Shown here piece by piece: positions 20,134 to 28,640 of a DNA stretch of 64,000 bases. The position numbers and the translations under genes are program-made. The notes below the pieces were generated by a model. That model was given only the letters and a program-made list of their open reading frames with translations. It made no database searches and had not been told where the DNA came from. Positions within the stretch are counted from its first letter, which is position 1, and each line of letters starts with the position of its first letter. This stretch comes from Enterococcus rivorum (lineage in GTDB: Bacteria > Bacillota > Bacilli > Lactobacillales > Enterococcaceae), in contig NZ_MIEK01000067.1 in the NCBI RefSeq assembly GCF_001742285.1, positions 79,294 through 143,293 of the forward strand. Reading direction: 5' to 3'.

Positions 20134-20769
20134 ATGGCTCGATTGAATGTCAACCCAACTCGAATGGAACTCACTCGATTAAAAAAACAATTAAATACAG
20201 CAAGTCGCGGTCACAAATTATTAAAAGATAAGCAGGACGAGTTAATGCGTCGCTTTATCCTCTTAGTGAAAAAAAATAATCTTCTTAGGATTGAAGTGGA
20301 AGAAGAGTTAACGACTGCATTATCTAGTTTTGTTTTGGCAAATGCTACGTTGAATGAATCCTTTATCGAAGAATTGGTTGCTATTCCAGCAGAAAATGTT
20401 ACTCTTGATGTTATTGAAAAAAATATTATGAGTGTCACAGTTCCGATTATGAATTTTGACTATGATGAAGCTATTGGAGAAGCACCTTTAGATTATGGTT
20501 ACTTGAATTCAAATGCTGAATTGGATGTTTCGTTTGATAAGCTATCTAGCATTTTGCCAAAGCTTTTGGAATTAGCTGAAGTAGAAAAAACTTGTCAGTT
20601 AATGGCTGCTGAAATTGAAAAAACACGTCGTCGTGTGAATGCTTTAGAATATATGACGGTTCCTCAATTAGAAGAAACCATTTACTATATTAAAATGAAG
20701 CTAGAAGAAAACGAACGTGGTGAAATTACACGCTTAATTAAAATCAAAAATATGGGTAGTAATACCTAA
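20134..20769 (+). CDS. ntpD: V-type Na+-ATPase central shaft subunit D (NtpD)
   Basis: 211 residues, long antiparallel coiled coil at both ends ([35 protein letters not shown] and the late [26 protein letters not shown]). It is the axle that rotates inside the A3B3 head with NtpG. It is the last gene of the operon here. A terminator follows directly, so ntpH and ntpJ, which follow ntpD in E. hirae, are absent from this locus. Confidence 0.95.
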   Translation: MARLNVNPTRMELTRLKKQLNTASRGHKLLKDKQDELMRRFILLVKKNNLLRIEVEEELTTALSSFVLANATLNESFIEELVAIPAENVTLDVIEKNIMSVTVPIMNFDYDEAIGEAPLDYGYLNSNAELDVSFDKLSSILPKLLELAEVEKTCQLMAAEIEKTRRRVNALEYMTVPQLEETIYYIKMKLEENERGEITRLIKIKNMGSNT

Positions 20770-20773
20770 TAGG

Positions 20774-20808
20774 AAAGTGAGATGAATCGAAGTGGTTCGT
20801 CTCACTTT
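20774..20808 (+). terminator. terminator of the ntp operon
   Basis: AAAGTGAGA (20774-20782) pairs with TCTCACTTT (20800-20808), with further GAA/TTC pairing inside, followed by T. Confidence 0.85.
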
Positions 20809-20838
20809 TTTGTGTAGATTCGTAACTGTAAAGAAAAC

Positions 20839-20868
20839 TTACCGAAGTGTAAGGATTATTGTTAAAAT
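20839..20868 (+). promoter_or_regulatory. BceR-like operator and -10 of the ABC transporter
   Basis: TTACC-GAAG-TGTAA (20839-20852) matches, but for one base, the TNACA-N4-TGTAA inverted repeat bound by BceR-type regulators. A -10 hexamer TAAAAT (20863-20868) lies 10 bases downstream, so the operator takes the place of a -35 box. This is the usual arrangement for an activated bce promoter. Confidence 0.6.
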
Positions 20869-20930
20869 GTAAGTGGGATTCCTTTCATGGAAGTTTTAAA
20901 CTAAGTGTATCAACTAAAGAAGGTGAAAAA

Positions 20931-21689
20931 ATGGATATATTAGAAGTTACTCATTTAAAAAAGGTTTATGAAACAAGATTTTCTAGTAACAAAGTAACCG
21001 CATTAAAAGATGTCAGTTTCAACGTCGAAAAAGGTGAATACATTGCGATTATGGGAGAATCTGGTTCAGGAAAAAGCACTCTTTTAAATATCTTAGCAAC
21101 TTTAGACACACCAACTTCTGGAACTGTAAAATTAAAAGGGGAAGACATTTCAAAAATTGCTGAAGGCAATCTTGCTGACTTTCGAAGGAGACATCTAGGG
21201 TTTGTTTTCCAAGACTTCAACTTACTAGACACATTCTCCGTCAAAGACAACATTCTGCTTCCACTTGTTTTATCTAAAGTTCCATATAAAAAAACGGAGC
21301 AAGAATTGGCACCTATTGTTAAATCGCTTGGTATTCAAGAGTTATTAGAAAAATATCCTTACGAGATTTCAGGAGGTCAAAAACAGCGAGTTGCCGCTGC
21401 CCGAGCATTGATTACAGAACCGGATTTATTATTGGCCGATGAACCTACTGGAGCCTTAGATTCAAAAAGTTCGGAAAATTTGTTGTCTTTATTTCAAGAA
21501 GTGAATTTGAAACAGCAAACGATTGTGATGGTCACTCATAGTGCTGTCGCTGCTAGTAGAGCTAACAGAATTCTTTTTATTAAAGATGGACAAGTTTTTC
21601 ATCAACTCTATCGAGGAACGCAATCAGATAGCGAGCTTTTAGAATCTATTTCTAAAACTATGACGAACTTGTTAAGCAAGGAGGTCTAA
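20931..21689 (+). CDS. BceA-type ABC transporter ATP-binding protein
   Basis: 252 residues. Walker A is GESGSGKST (42-50), the signature is SGGQKQR, and Walker B is LLLADEPTGALDS. These are typical of the MacB/BceA class. GAAGGTG lies before the ATG at 20931; an upstream in-frame start would add 24 residues unlike the family. It is followed after six bases by a ten-helix permease, so the pair forms a peptide-antibiotic sensing and detoxification transporter of the BceAB type (bacitracin, lantibiotics, defensins). No sensor kinase or regulator is adjacent. The actual drug cannot be told from sequence. Confidence 0.9.
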   Translation: MDILEVTHLKKVYETRFSSNKVTALKDVSFNVEKGEYIAIMGESGSGKSTLLNILATLDTPTSGTVKLKGEDISKIAEGNLADFRRRHLGFVFQDFNLLDTFSVKDNILLPLVLSKVPYKKTEQELAPIVKSLGIQELLEKYPYEISGGQKQRVAAARALITEPDLLLADEPTGALDSKSSENLLSLFQEVNLKQQTIVMVTHSAVAASRANRILFIKDGQVFHQLYRGTQSDSELLESISKTMTNLLSKEV

Positions 21690-21695
21690 TAAAAT

Positions 21696-23687
21696 ATGTT
21701 GTACTTTAAACTTGCAAAAACAAATCTAAAAAAGAATTACTCTATGTATTTCCCATTTGTTATAGCGACTATTTTTACAGTTATTTTAAATGTCATCATG
21801 CAAGTGATGCTTCATAATGAAGGGATGAATACATTACCTCAAGCAGCTTCAGCAAAAATGATGTTTGATTTAGGGAGCAAAGTGATTATTATCTTTTCTG
21901 TGATTTTTACATTTTATACACATAGTTTTCTGATTAAGCAGCGCAAAAAAGGATTAGGATTATATAATATACTTGGATTAGATAAAAAACATCTGACAAT
22001 TATGCTGTTTATTGAAAATGCTCTGGTCTACTTTGTGGTAATGCTTTTAGGATTGTTTTTAGGAATGGTTACTTCTAAGCTAATGTTTTTGATTTTGAAA
22101 AAAATGACTGGTTTAGGAAATGATTTTGTTTTCAACTTAACTACCGATTCTATAGTGACAGTAATGATCCTCTTCTTAGTTATTTTCTTTTCGTTGTTTG
22201 TTTATGATACGATTGAAGTAAGAAAGACAAAGCCTGTTGAGTTGATGGCCGGCGGAAATACTGGGGAACGAGAACCTAAAAATCATTGGTTTTTAACTTT
22301 AGTTGGACTAGCTACCTTAATCGCAGGTTATAGTATTTCTGTAACGATTAAAACACCCTTACAAGCCATTGCATTGTTTTTTGTAGCAGTTCTTTTAGTT
22401 ATCGTGGGAACATATCTGCTATTTATAACAGCAAGTATCAGCTTTTTGAAAATATTAAAGAGAAGAAAAAGCTTTTATTATCAACCTCAGCATTTTATTT
22501 CAGTTTCAGGGATGATATATAGAATGAAGCAAAACGGGGCAGGATTAGCAACTATTTGTATTTTATCAACTATGACACTAGTTACTTTGTCTAGTACGAT
22601 TTGTTTGTATATAGGAATGGAGAATAGTGTGCAGAATCGAAATCCATTTGATGTGTCCATTGATTCAAAAATAGAGAAAGTACAGCTAGACAATTTAATA
22701 AAAACAACAATAGATGAAAACAAGATAAAAAAAGTAAAGTACCTATCTACGTCTATTTATTCCAGCGTTGCAATGACTTCAGAAGATAATCGATCATTTC
22801 GGTATACAGAATTAAATACAAGGGGAACTCAAGGGGCAACTTTATTTCAGTTTATGTCTTTGGAAAATTTTAACCAGTTACAGAACGAAACCAAGACGTT
22901 AACAGAAAATCAGCTTTTAATCTGTTCGTCGGACGATTGGTTGGAGGAACCAAATATTTTTCTTGCAGGCAGAGAATTTCAAGTGAAAGAAGTCATTGGA
23001 AATCTGCTTATTCATTCAAAAAATCAACCAGATATTGGAATTAAATCAAGCATTCTCGTTTTTAAAGATCATGAAGTGATTATTAATTTTATTCAAGAGC
23101 ACCTTCCAGAAGTCATTGCAAATAACAGTCTGGAAAAGAAATCAGAAGGATTTTTGAAATTTAAAGGAACAGAAATGGCGCGACAGCAATTTGTTGCCCA
23201 GCTTACTAGTAATTTAGAAAATTTTTCAGTTGAAAATAATAGATTAGGATATCGAATAAGTTTTATTGATGACGATCGAAAAGATACAACGGCAAGCATT
23301 GGTGGTTTTTTATTTATGGGTATTGTCTTTGGCCTTAGTTTTGTGGTAGCAACAGCCTTGATTATTTACTATAAGCAACTATCGGAAGGAAATGATGATC
23401 GTTTAAGATTTGAAATCATGCAAAAAGTTGGATTAAGCCACAAAGAAGTCAAAAGAACGATCCACAGTCAAATTTTGCAAGTATTTTTCTTGCCAATTAT
23501 TGTTGCTAGTATTCATTTAACCTTTGCTTTTCCGATGATTCAAAAACTATTGTTTTTATTCGGTGTAACAAATAAGAATCTGCTGATTTTCGCTACGATT
23601 ACTGTGGTTGTGGCGTTTGCAGTGATTTATCTTTTGATTTACTGGCAAACCTCTCGAATTTATTATCGATTAGTAGAACGTAGATAA
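21696..23687 (+). CDS. BceB-type ABC transporter permease
   Basis: 663 residues with about ten transmembrane segments. Helices lie at 19-37, 56-77, 107-130, 150-170, 203-222 and 226-250 or so, then a large extracellular domain of over 200 residues between helices 7 and 8 (about 310-535), then three more at the C-terminus. The FtsX-like core and the big extracellular loop are the marks of BceB proteins, which sense and act on cell-envelope peptide antibiotics together with an intramembrane kinase. AGGAGG precedes the start. A bidirectional terminator follows. Confidence 0.9.
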   Translation: MLYFKLAKTNLKKNYSMYFPFVIATIFTVILNVIMQVMLHNEGMNTLPQAASAKMMFDLGSKVIIIFSVIFTFYTHSFLIKQRKKGLGLYNILGLDKKHLTIMLFIENALVYFVVMLLGLFLGMVTSKLMFLILKKMTGLGNDFVFNLTTDSIVTVMILFLVIFFSLFVYDTIEVRKTKPVELMAGGNTGEREPKNHWFLTLVGLATLIAGYSISVTIKTPLQAIALFFVAVLLVIVGTYLLFITASISFLKILKRRKSFYYQPQHFISVSGMIYRMKQNGAGLATICILSTMTLVTLSSTICLYIGMENSVQNRNPFDVSIDSKIEKVQLDNLIKTTIDENKIKKVKYLSTSIYSSVAMTSEDNRSFRYTELNTRGTQGATLFQFMSLENFNQLQNETKTLTENQLLICSSDDWLEEPNIFLAGREFQVKEVIGNLLIHSKNQPDIGIKSSILVFKDHEVIINFIQEHLPEVIANNSLEKKSEGFLKFKGTEMARQQFVAQLTSNLENFSVENNRLGYRISFIDDDRKDTTASIGGFLFMGIVFGLSFVVATALIIYYKQLSEGNDDRLRFEIMQKVGLSHKEVKRTIHSQILQVFFLPIIVASIHLTFAFPMIQKLLFLFGVTNKNLLIFATITVVVAFAVIYLLIYWQTSRIYYRLVERR

Positions 23688-23690
23688 GAA

Positions 23691-23726
23691 AAAAATCCAT
23701 AAACATTGATCTGTTTATGGATTTTT
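23691..23726. terminator. bidirectional terminator
   Basis: Arms 23691-23704 and 23713-23726 are complementary, with A and T runs on the outer sides. It separates convergent genes and overlaps the last codons of the minus-strand gene. Confidence 0.85.
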
Positions 23727-24668
23727 TGTATTTTCTTTAGGATAATCTTTACTTTGTATCGTCCATATCTGGTCTGTTAGTTGGGAAATGAAAGGAATGC
23801 CATTTTCCCCTTTCGTATAGACTGTCAGAATGAAAGGATACTCTGTCTCAAAAATACCAATATCATGGATAAAATCGTTGTAAGATCCTATTTTGTGGGC
23901 GACTTTTCCGCTTGTAGTAGGAGTGTCCATTCTTTCATGGAAAACTGTTCGTTTCATATAATCATAGATTGTAAGATACTCTTTATCCGTAGCTTTTTTC
24001 TTATAAAGTTCTTCTAAAACGGTCGCCGCTTCTTTTGAAGTGATCTGAGTACTTTCTAAATTAGGAGTTTTCTTAAAGAAACGAGCATATAAATCTGTTC
24101 TCGCTTTTTTATCTCCACCCAATGCATCATAGAGCATATTTTTAGCAATGTTATCAGAGTAAACAATATTGTATTCTTGTAAGGTTTTTAAAGAATAACT
24201 TGGTTGAATATCGTAAATCAGAAGACCAGTGCCTTCTTCATAATCTTCTTCTTCATTATAAGGAATTTGCATATCCCATTTTAGAGAACCTGAGTTGACT
24301 TTATCTGCAATAAACATAGCTAAAGGAACTTTTATTGTACTAGCAGTATAAAAATCTTTATCTCCATTTATTGAAATTTCCTTTCCTGTTGTTAAATCAA
24401 TATAGGTCAGCCCGACATCGCCCTTAAAAGAAGTTTTAGCCTGAGTTAATGCTACTTCGACTTTCTTATAAAAAGCAGCTAAATTTTCTTCACTTTCAGT
24501 TTGTGATTCAGTAGTAGCAGAATCTGAGGAGATCGTTGAACTATTTTTTGTGTTTGCTTCTTTTGCGTAATCCACTGTGTGAGACGAAAAAAAGAAGGAG
24601 ATAATTAGAAAAAAACAAATTAGAAAAATCGCGCTGTACAAAGAGAGTCTTCTTTTTTTCAAAATCAA
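23715..24668 (-). CDS. class A beta-lactamase-like serine hydrolase, membrane-anchored
   Basis: 317 residues from a TTG at 24668 chosen because AAAGGAA lies just upstream; an ATG at 24695 has no ribosome site and a TTG at 24662 is also possible. One N-terminal membrane helix is followed by a Ser/Thr-rich linker. The penicillin-recognising motifs are STIK (S110, K113), YSDN (S171) and KIG in place of KTG. I could not find the usual class A Glu166 motif ExxLN. It could be a beta-lactamase, a peptidoglycan hydrolase or an inactive homologue. It is monocistronic. Confidence 0.75.
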   Translation of the reverse strand: MILKKRRLSLYSAIFLICFFLIISFFFSSHTVDYAKEANTKNSSTISSDSATTESQTESEENLAAFYKKVEVALTQAKTSFKGDVGLTYIDLTTGKEISINGDKDFYTASTIKVPLAMFIADKVNSGSLKWDMQIPYNEEEDYEEGTGLLIYDIQPSYSLKTLQEYNIVYSDNIAKNMLYDALGGDKKARTDLYARFFKKTPNLESTQITSKEAATVLEELYKKKATDKEYLTIYDYMKRTVFHERMDTPTTSGKVAHKIGSYNDFIHDIGIFETEYPFILTVYTKGENGIPFISQLTDQIWTIQSKDYPKENTKNP

Positions 24669-24853
24669 TAATTTCCTTTCTAAAAATGCATTCAATAAGA
24701 TAGATGAAAAATGAATCAGAAAATCTTAGAGTACAATACCAAATTATTTAAAAAGTTCTAGCTAAAAAGAGAACCAAACTCATTTAATCATTTTTTTGTT
24801 TCTTTTGCAAGATGACAATTAATAAAGTAAGAAGAATGTCATAAAAATCTAAA

Positions 24854-24896
24854 AGAGAGCGAAACAAAACTATGTTTTAGTTTTGTTTCGCTCTCT
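24854..24896. terminator. inverted repeat, terminator
   Basis: Perfect 17-base arms (24854-24870, 24880-24896). On the minus strand a T-rich stretch follows, placing it as a terminator downstream of fbp. The rest of the 300-base gap around it shows no gene. Confidence 0.7.
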
Positions 24897-24986
24897 AAAT
24901 CCAAATAAACGGCTTAGAACAAAATGCAACGGCCACTTTGTTTCAAGTAGATCAAGTTCTGATTGCTAAAGTATAAAGTTCTTAAA

Positions 24987-26909
24987 TTATTTCTCAACTC
25001 TAAACACTGTTGTCTCGACCTCATTCATATTATTTTTTCGTAATTCTTGATGTAAATATTGGGCATCACTTGCTAAAGTTTGCCCAATATTTGTATCTTT
25101 AACTTTCAATCGCTTTACCTGTCGATCAACAACCTGACGTGTTGTAGAAATATCAGAGTTGGTCAAAATCGCTTCTTGCTTTCCAGAAAATGGTTTATGG
25201 GCAGCTAACTGCATCCCAAAAGAGTTATAAAGTAGTGTGTAACCACCAATTCCTGTAACTTCTTGATACGATTTTGAAAATCCACCATCAATTACTAACA
25301 TTTTTCCTGACGACTTAATGGGAGATTCTCCGTTTACTAATTTAATTGGTGTATGTCCATTAATAATATGACTTCCTTCTGCAGGTAAACCAAATTCTTT
25401 TAAAATCGCGTTACAAATTTCAGGCTCATTTCTTAATTCATAGTATGGATTTTTGATTTCTAGATGAGTTTCTTTATCCTCTAAAAAATAACGCTCAAAT
25501 GTTTTCATAGCATGTTTGCCAAAAAGAGAAGACCCATCGCCACACCACAGATACCAAATCATATCTGTTGAAAAATCATCTGTTATTTCTGGAGAGGCAA
25601 AGGAGATACGCAAATTTTTTTCGAAGAAATCAATTAAGGCTTTGCCATCGTATGACTGACCATTAAACGTCAGTTTCTTGAAAGAACCATCTTTATTTAG
25701 TGGAACACAGCCATGAATCAAAAGATTTTGGTTATAAGTTAAATATAAAGAACCGTTTTCCATCAGAAAGGTCATGTGGTCTTTCAATTTTTTTGATTGT
25801 TGAAAAGCTGAAAGTAGGTCGTTCATTATTTCTGTTTCTTCTTCGGTTAATTGGAAGGGAGCAGCCCAATCAACGGTTTGAAAACACTCATTAATTAGGG
25901 GATATGAAACGCCTTGAAGGACAATTGTATTCAAGTTATTAATTTTATCTAAGCATAAACGGTGTTCCATTTGAAACTCAGGTCGTCTTAAAATAATCTG
26001 AGCTTCCAACTTTTCTTGAATAACAGCAATTGCTTGCTGAATTTTCATCGAATCCACTAACTCTTTGGTTGAAAGGTTCCTATAAGGATTTCTCTTAGGT
26101 TTAAAGTGAAGGTTATGTTGATATTTTTTCTGACTAAATTCCCTTAATTTACTTAGATCTATACCATAAGCTTCTTCTAAAATATTAAGATTGCCATAAC
26201 GAGAACAAATCCTAATAACATTTGCCAAACAGGCTTTTGAACCACTAAATGCCCCCAACCAGATAATGTCATGATTGCCTAATTGAATGTCTAAAGAATG
26301 ATACTCTTTTAATTTATCCATAATTTTTTCTGGGTGAGGACCACGATCATAAATGTCTCCAATAACATGTAAATGGTCAATGACAAAACGTTGAATTAAA
26401 TAAGCTAAGTCTGTAACGAAGCGTTCAGCTTGGCCTAAATCAATAATTTTTTCGATAATTTGCGCATAATAGGCTTTTTTATTTGTTGTTTCATCGTATT
26501 GATAAATCAATTCTTCTAAAATATAAGCATAGGTTTCAGGAAGAGCTTTTCGCACTTTTGAACGGGTATATTTACTTGATGAAAAACGAACTAGAGTGAT
26601 TAAATATTCAATTTTATTAAACCACCATTCCTCAGAAAGGGACTGTTTCTTCTGTAATAAAGCTATTTTTTCTTCTGGGTAGTAAATAAGAAAACAAAGT
26701 TCATTAATTTCTGTTTGCGACAGCTTTTTAGCGAAAATAGTCATCACTTTATCACGAATACTGCCAGATCCATTTCTTAATATGTGGTCAAACGCTTCAA
26801 ACTCACCATGTAAATCACTGACAAAATGCTCTGTTCCTTTAGGTAAATTCAAAATGGCTTCTAAATTGATAATTTCCGAAATCATTTCATTCGTTTTACT
26901 TTTTTTCAT
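24987..26909 (-). CDS. fbp: fructose-1,6-bisphosphatase, class III
   Basis: 640 residues, the Firmicutes-type enzyme of the calcineurin-like metallophosphatase fold. Metal-binding motifs are HFVSDLHGEFEAF, GDIYDRGP, LGNHDIIWLG and INGHTPIKLVNGE. It removes the 1-phosphate of fructose-1,6-bisphosphate, the committed step of gluconeogenesis. The ATG at 26909 follows AGGAGG at nine bases; an upstream ATG would add 22 unlikely residues. It lies just downstream of ppsR and the CcpN-like gene on the same strand, and ppdK is divergent, giving a gluconeogenic cluster. Confidence 0.95.
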   Translation of the reverse strand: MKKSKTNEMISEIINLEAILNLPKGTEHFVSDLHGEFEAFDHILRNGSGSIRDKVMTIFAKKLSQTEINELCFLIYYPEEKIALLQKKQSLSEEWWFNKIEYLITLVRFSSSKYTRSKVRKALPETYAYILEELIYQYDETTNKKAYYAQIIEKIIDLGQAERFVTDLAYLIQRFVIDHLHVIGDIYDRGPHPEKIMDKLKEYHSLDIQLGNHDIIWLGAFSGSKACLANVIRICSRYGNLNILEEAYGIDLSKLREFSQKKYQHNLHFKPKRNPYRNLSTKELVDSMKIQQAIAVIQEKLEAQIILRRPEFQMEHRLCLDKINNLNTIVLQGVSYPLINECFQTVDWAAPFQLTEEETEIMNDLLSAFQQSKKLKDHMTFLMENGSLYLTYNQNLLIHGCVPLNKDGSFKKLTFNGQSYDGKALIDFFEKNLRISFASPEITDDFSTDMIWYLWCGDGSSLFGKHAMKTFERYFLEDKETHLEIKNPYYELRNEPEICNAILKEFGLPAEGSHIINGHTPIKLVNGESPIKSSGKMLVIDGGFSKSYQEVTGIGGYTLLYNSFGMQLAAHKPFSGKQEAILTNSDISTTRQVVDRQVKRLKVKDTNIGQTLASDAQYLHQELRKNNMNEVETTVFRVEK

Positions 26910-27019
26910 CAAGATAAGCCTCCTAGTTTGTTTTTTATGTACAGGAAAGAAGGAGATACGCAGAAAAATTTGCACCGCTCCTTCTTTTTAATTTGACTAA
27001 ATTATTTTAAAAATTTCTA

Positions 27020-27832
27020 TTACGCTTGTTTATAGAGATCTTCAATTATAGAAGATGTTTCCTCGATTGATTTTTTATCAACATTGATAACTACGGAATT
27101 GTATTTTTCAAAAATTTCATGCGCATAATCTAACTCATCTTGAATACGATCGCTATTCGTATAAGCTGAATTTTCTTTTAGACCTAATGAATGTAAGCGT
27201 GAAGTCCGGATGTCTTTAAGGCTCTCAATGCTTGTTGTAAGCCCAATGATTTTCTCAGGAGCAATCTGATTTAGTTCGTCTGGTAATGGTACTTCTGGAA
27301 TTAATGGTAAATTAGCTACTTTGTAATTTTTATTGGCCATATACATGCTTAATGGTGTTTTTGATGTACGAGAAACACCTAATAGAACATAATCTGCTTC
27401 TAAAAATCCTTTTGGATCTTTTCCATCATCATAACGAACCGCAAATTCAATTGCTGAAACACGGCTAAAATATTGTTCGTTTAATTTATGGATAGCTCCA
27501 GGTTCTTCTAAAGGTTGGATTCCAAAGGTTGACTCAATGATTTCACTCAAAGGGCTCATGTAGTCAACATGCTGTAAACCTGTTCTCGCTGAAAAGTCTT
27601 TCACAAGCTTTACTAATTCTTTGTTTACAAGGGTGGTAACAACGATTGCTTTGTCATGTAAGGCATCTTTTAATATCGGTTGTAGCAATTCTTCATCCGT
27701 AATAAAAGGAAAACGCTGAATATCCGTCATGTCAATATTAGGGTACTGAGCAGAAACAGCAGAAATGATTTTCTGTGCGGTTTCTCCAACTGAATCAGAA
27801 ACTAAGTATATTTTTATTCTATTTTCTTCCAT
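27020..27832 (-). CDS. ppsR: pyruvate, phosphate dikinase regulatory protein (kinase/phosphorylase)
   Basis: 270 residues, DUF299/PDRP family. It begins KIYLVSDSVGETAQKI and has the nucleotide-binding GVSRTSKTPLSMYMA motif. Members phosphorylate (with ADP) and dephosphorylate a threonine next to the catalytic histidine of PPDK, switching it off or on. The ATG at 27832 follows AAGGAG; the longer reading frame upstream is not family-like. It starts 13 bases after the CcpN-like gene and so is co-transcribed with it. Its substrate is encoded at 28641 on the other strand. Confidence 0.95.
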   Translation of the reverse strand: MEENRIKIYLVSDSVGETAQKIISAVSAQYPNIDMTDIQRFPFITDEELLQPILKDALHDKAIVVTTLVNKELVKLVKDFSARTGLQHVDYMSPLSEIIESTFGIQPLEEPGAIHKLNEQYFSRVSAIEFAVRYDDGKDPKGFLEADYVLLGVSRTSKTPLSMYMANKNYKVANLPLIPEVPLPDELNQIAPEKIIGLTTSIESLKDIRTSRLHSLGLKENSAYTNSDRIQDELDYAHEIFEKYNSVVINVDKKSIEETSSIIEDLYKQA

Positions 27833-27845
27833 GAATGAACACTCC

Positions 27846-28481
27846 TTAATATTTTTCTTTATCAATATCATTCCCTGAATTGATAAAGTATTCCATAATT
27901 TTTGTTTTTGTAATTTTGCCAATCACTTTTTTTGGTTGTTCTTTATCGATGACCGGTAAGGTATCAATTCTGTGCTGCATAAGTAAAACACCAGCTTCCA
28001 AAATGGTTTTATCAGCAGTAATTGTGACAATATTTGGCATTCTTGTCATAATCATTGCAACAGGTGTTTTATCCGTGTTTGGGTTACTGATAGCAGAACG
28101 CAATAAATCTTTTCGGGAAATAAGCCCAACCAATTCATCATTGTCATCTTTTACATAGAGAGAACCAACATCATACATAAAAAGGCTGGTTACTGCATCA
28201 TAAACGGTTACACTTTGATGAATGAGTAAAGGAGGGATGCAAAGCTCTTCTACCTGAACCTTATACAATTTCTCGTAAAGTAAAGGTTCAATCGTTTGTC
28301 CGGTATAAAAGTAGCCTACTTTTGGACGCGCATCTAATAAGCCAGTCATGGTCAAAATAGCTAAATCGCTGCGAAGAGTAGCGCGGCTTAGTCCCAATTG
28401 CTTTGCAATACTATCACCACTAATTGGTTCATTTTCTTTTACAATTTTTATGATCTCTAGTTGTCGTGGTGTAAGTTTCAT
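27846..28481 (-). CDS. ccpN: CcpN-like transcriptional repressor (HTH plus CBS pair)
   Basis: 211 residues. An N-terminal winged helix (LTPRQLEIIKIVKENEPISGDSIAKQLGLSRATLRSDLAIL) is followed by two CBS domains (about 78-140 and 145-205). This is the YqzB/CcpN architecture. In B. subtilis CcpN represses gluconeogenic gapB and pckA when glucose is present and is adjacent to the ppsR homologue yqfL, as here. Likely operators lie in its own promoter region and in the ppdK promoter. Its ligands are probably nucleotides, as for other CBS pairs. Confidence 0.88.
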   Translation of the reverse strand: MKLTPRQLEIIKIVKENEPISGDSIAKQLGLSRATLRSDLAILTMTGLLDARPKVGYFYTGQTIEPLLYEKLYKVQVEELCIPPLLIHQSVTVYDAVTSLFMYDVGSLYVKDDNDELVGLISRKDLLRSAISNPNTDKTPVAMIMTRMPNIVTITADKTILEAGVLLMQHRIDTLPVIDKEQPKKVIGKITKTKIMEYFINSGNDIDKEKY

Positions 28482-28504
28482 TCTAAATCAACCTACTTTC
28501 TTAA

Positions 28505-28515
28505 TGTGATACACT
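28505..28515 (+). promoter_or_regulatory. CcpN-like operator 1
   Basis: TGTGATACACT matches 10 of 11 positions of the CcpN consensus I recall (TRTGHYATAYW). It lies 24 bases upstream of the ccpN-like start, so it may serve autoregulation. Confidence 0.55.
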
Positions 28516-28566
28516 AATCATTATATATTTACTTAATAGTAAAAGCAACAATTAAAATAAAGGCTG

Positions 28567-28595
28567 TTGACTTATAATGTGATACACTATATAAT
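28567..28595 (+). promoter_or_regulatory. ppdK promoter with embedded CcpN-like operator 2
   Basis: TTGACT and TATAAT are separated by 17 bases, a strong sigma-A promoter. The spacer contains the same TGTGATACACT element (28578-28588), so a repressor bound there would block RNA polymerase directly. Confidence 0.75.
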
Positions 28596-28607
28596 CGTTT
28601 TAAAGTT

Positions 28608-28618
28608 AATGATACACA
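28608..28618 (+). promoter_or_regulatory. CcpN-like operator 3, downstream of the ppdK start site
   Basis: AATGATACACA matches 9 of 11 consensus positions and is flanked, like operator 1, by ACTAATCA. It lies between the expected transcription start and the ppdK ribosome site. Confidence 0.45.
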
Positions 28619-28640
28619 CTAATCAAAAGGGGCGGGTAGA

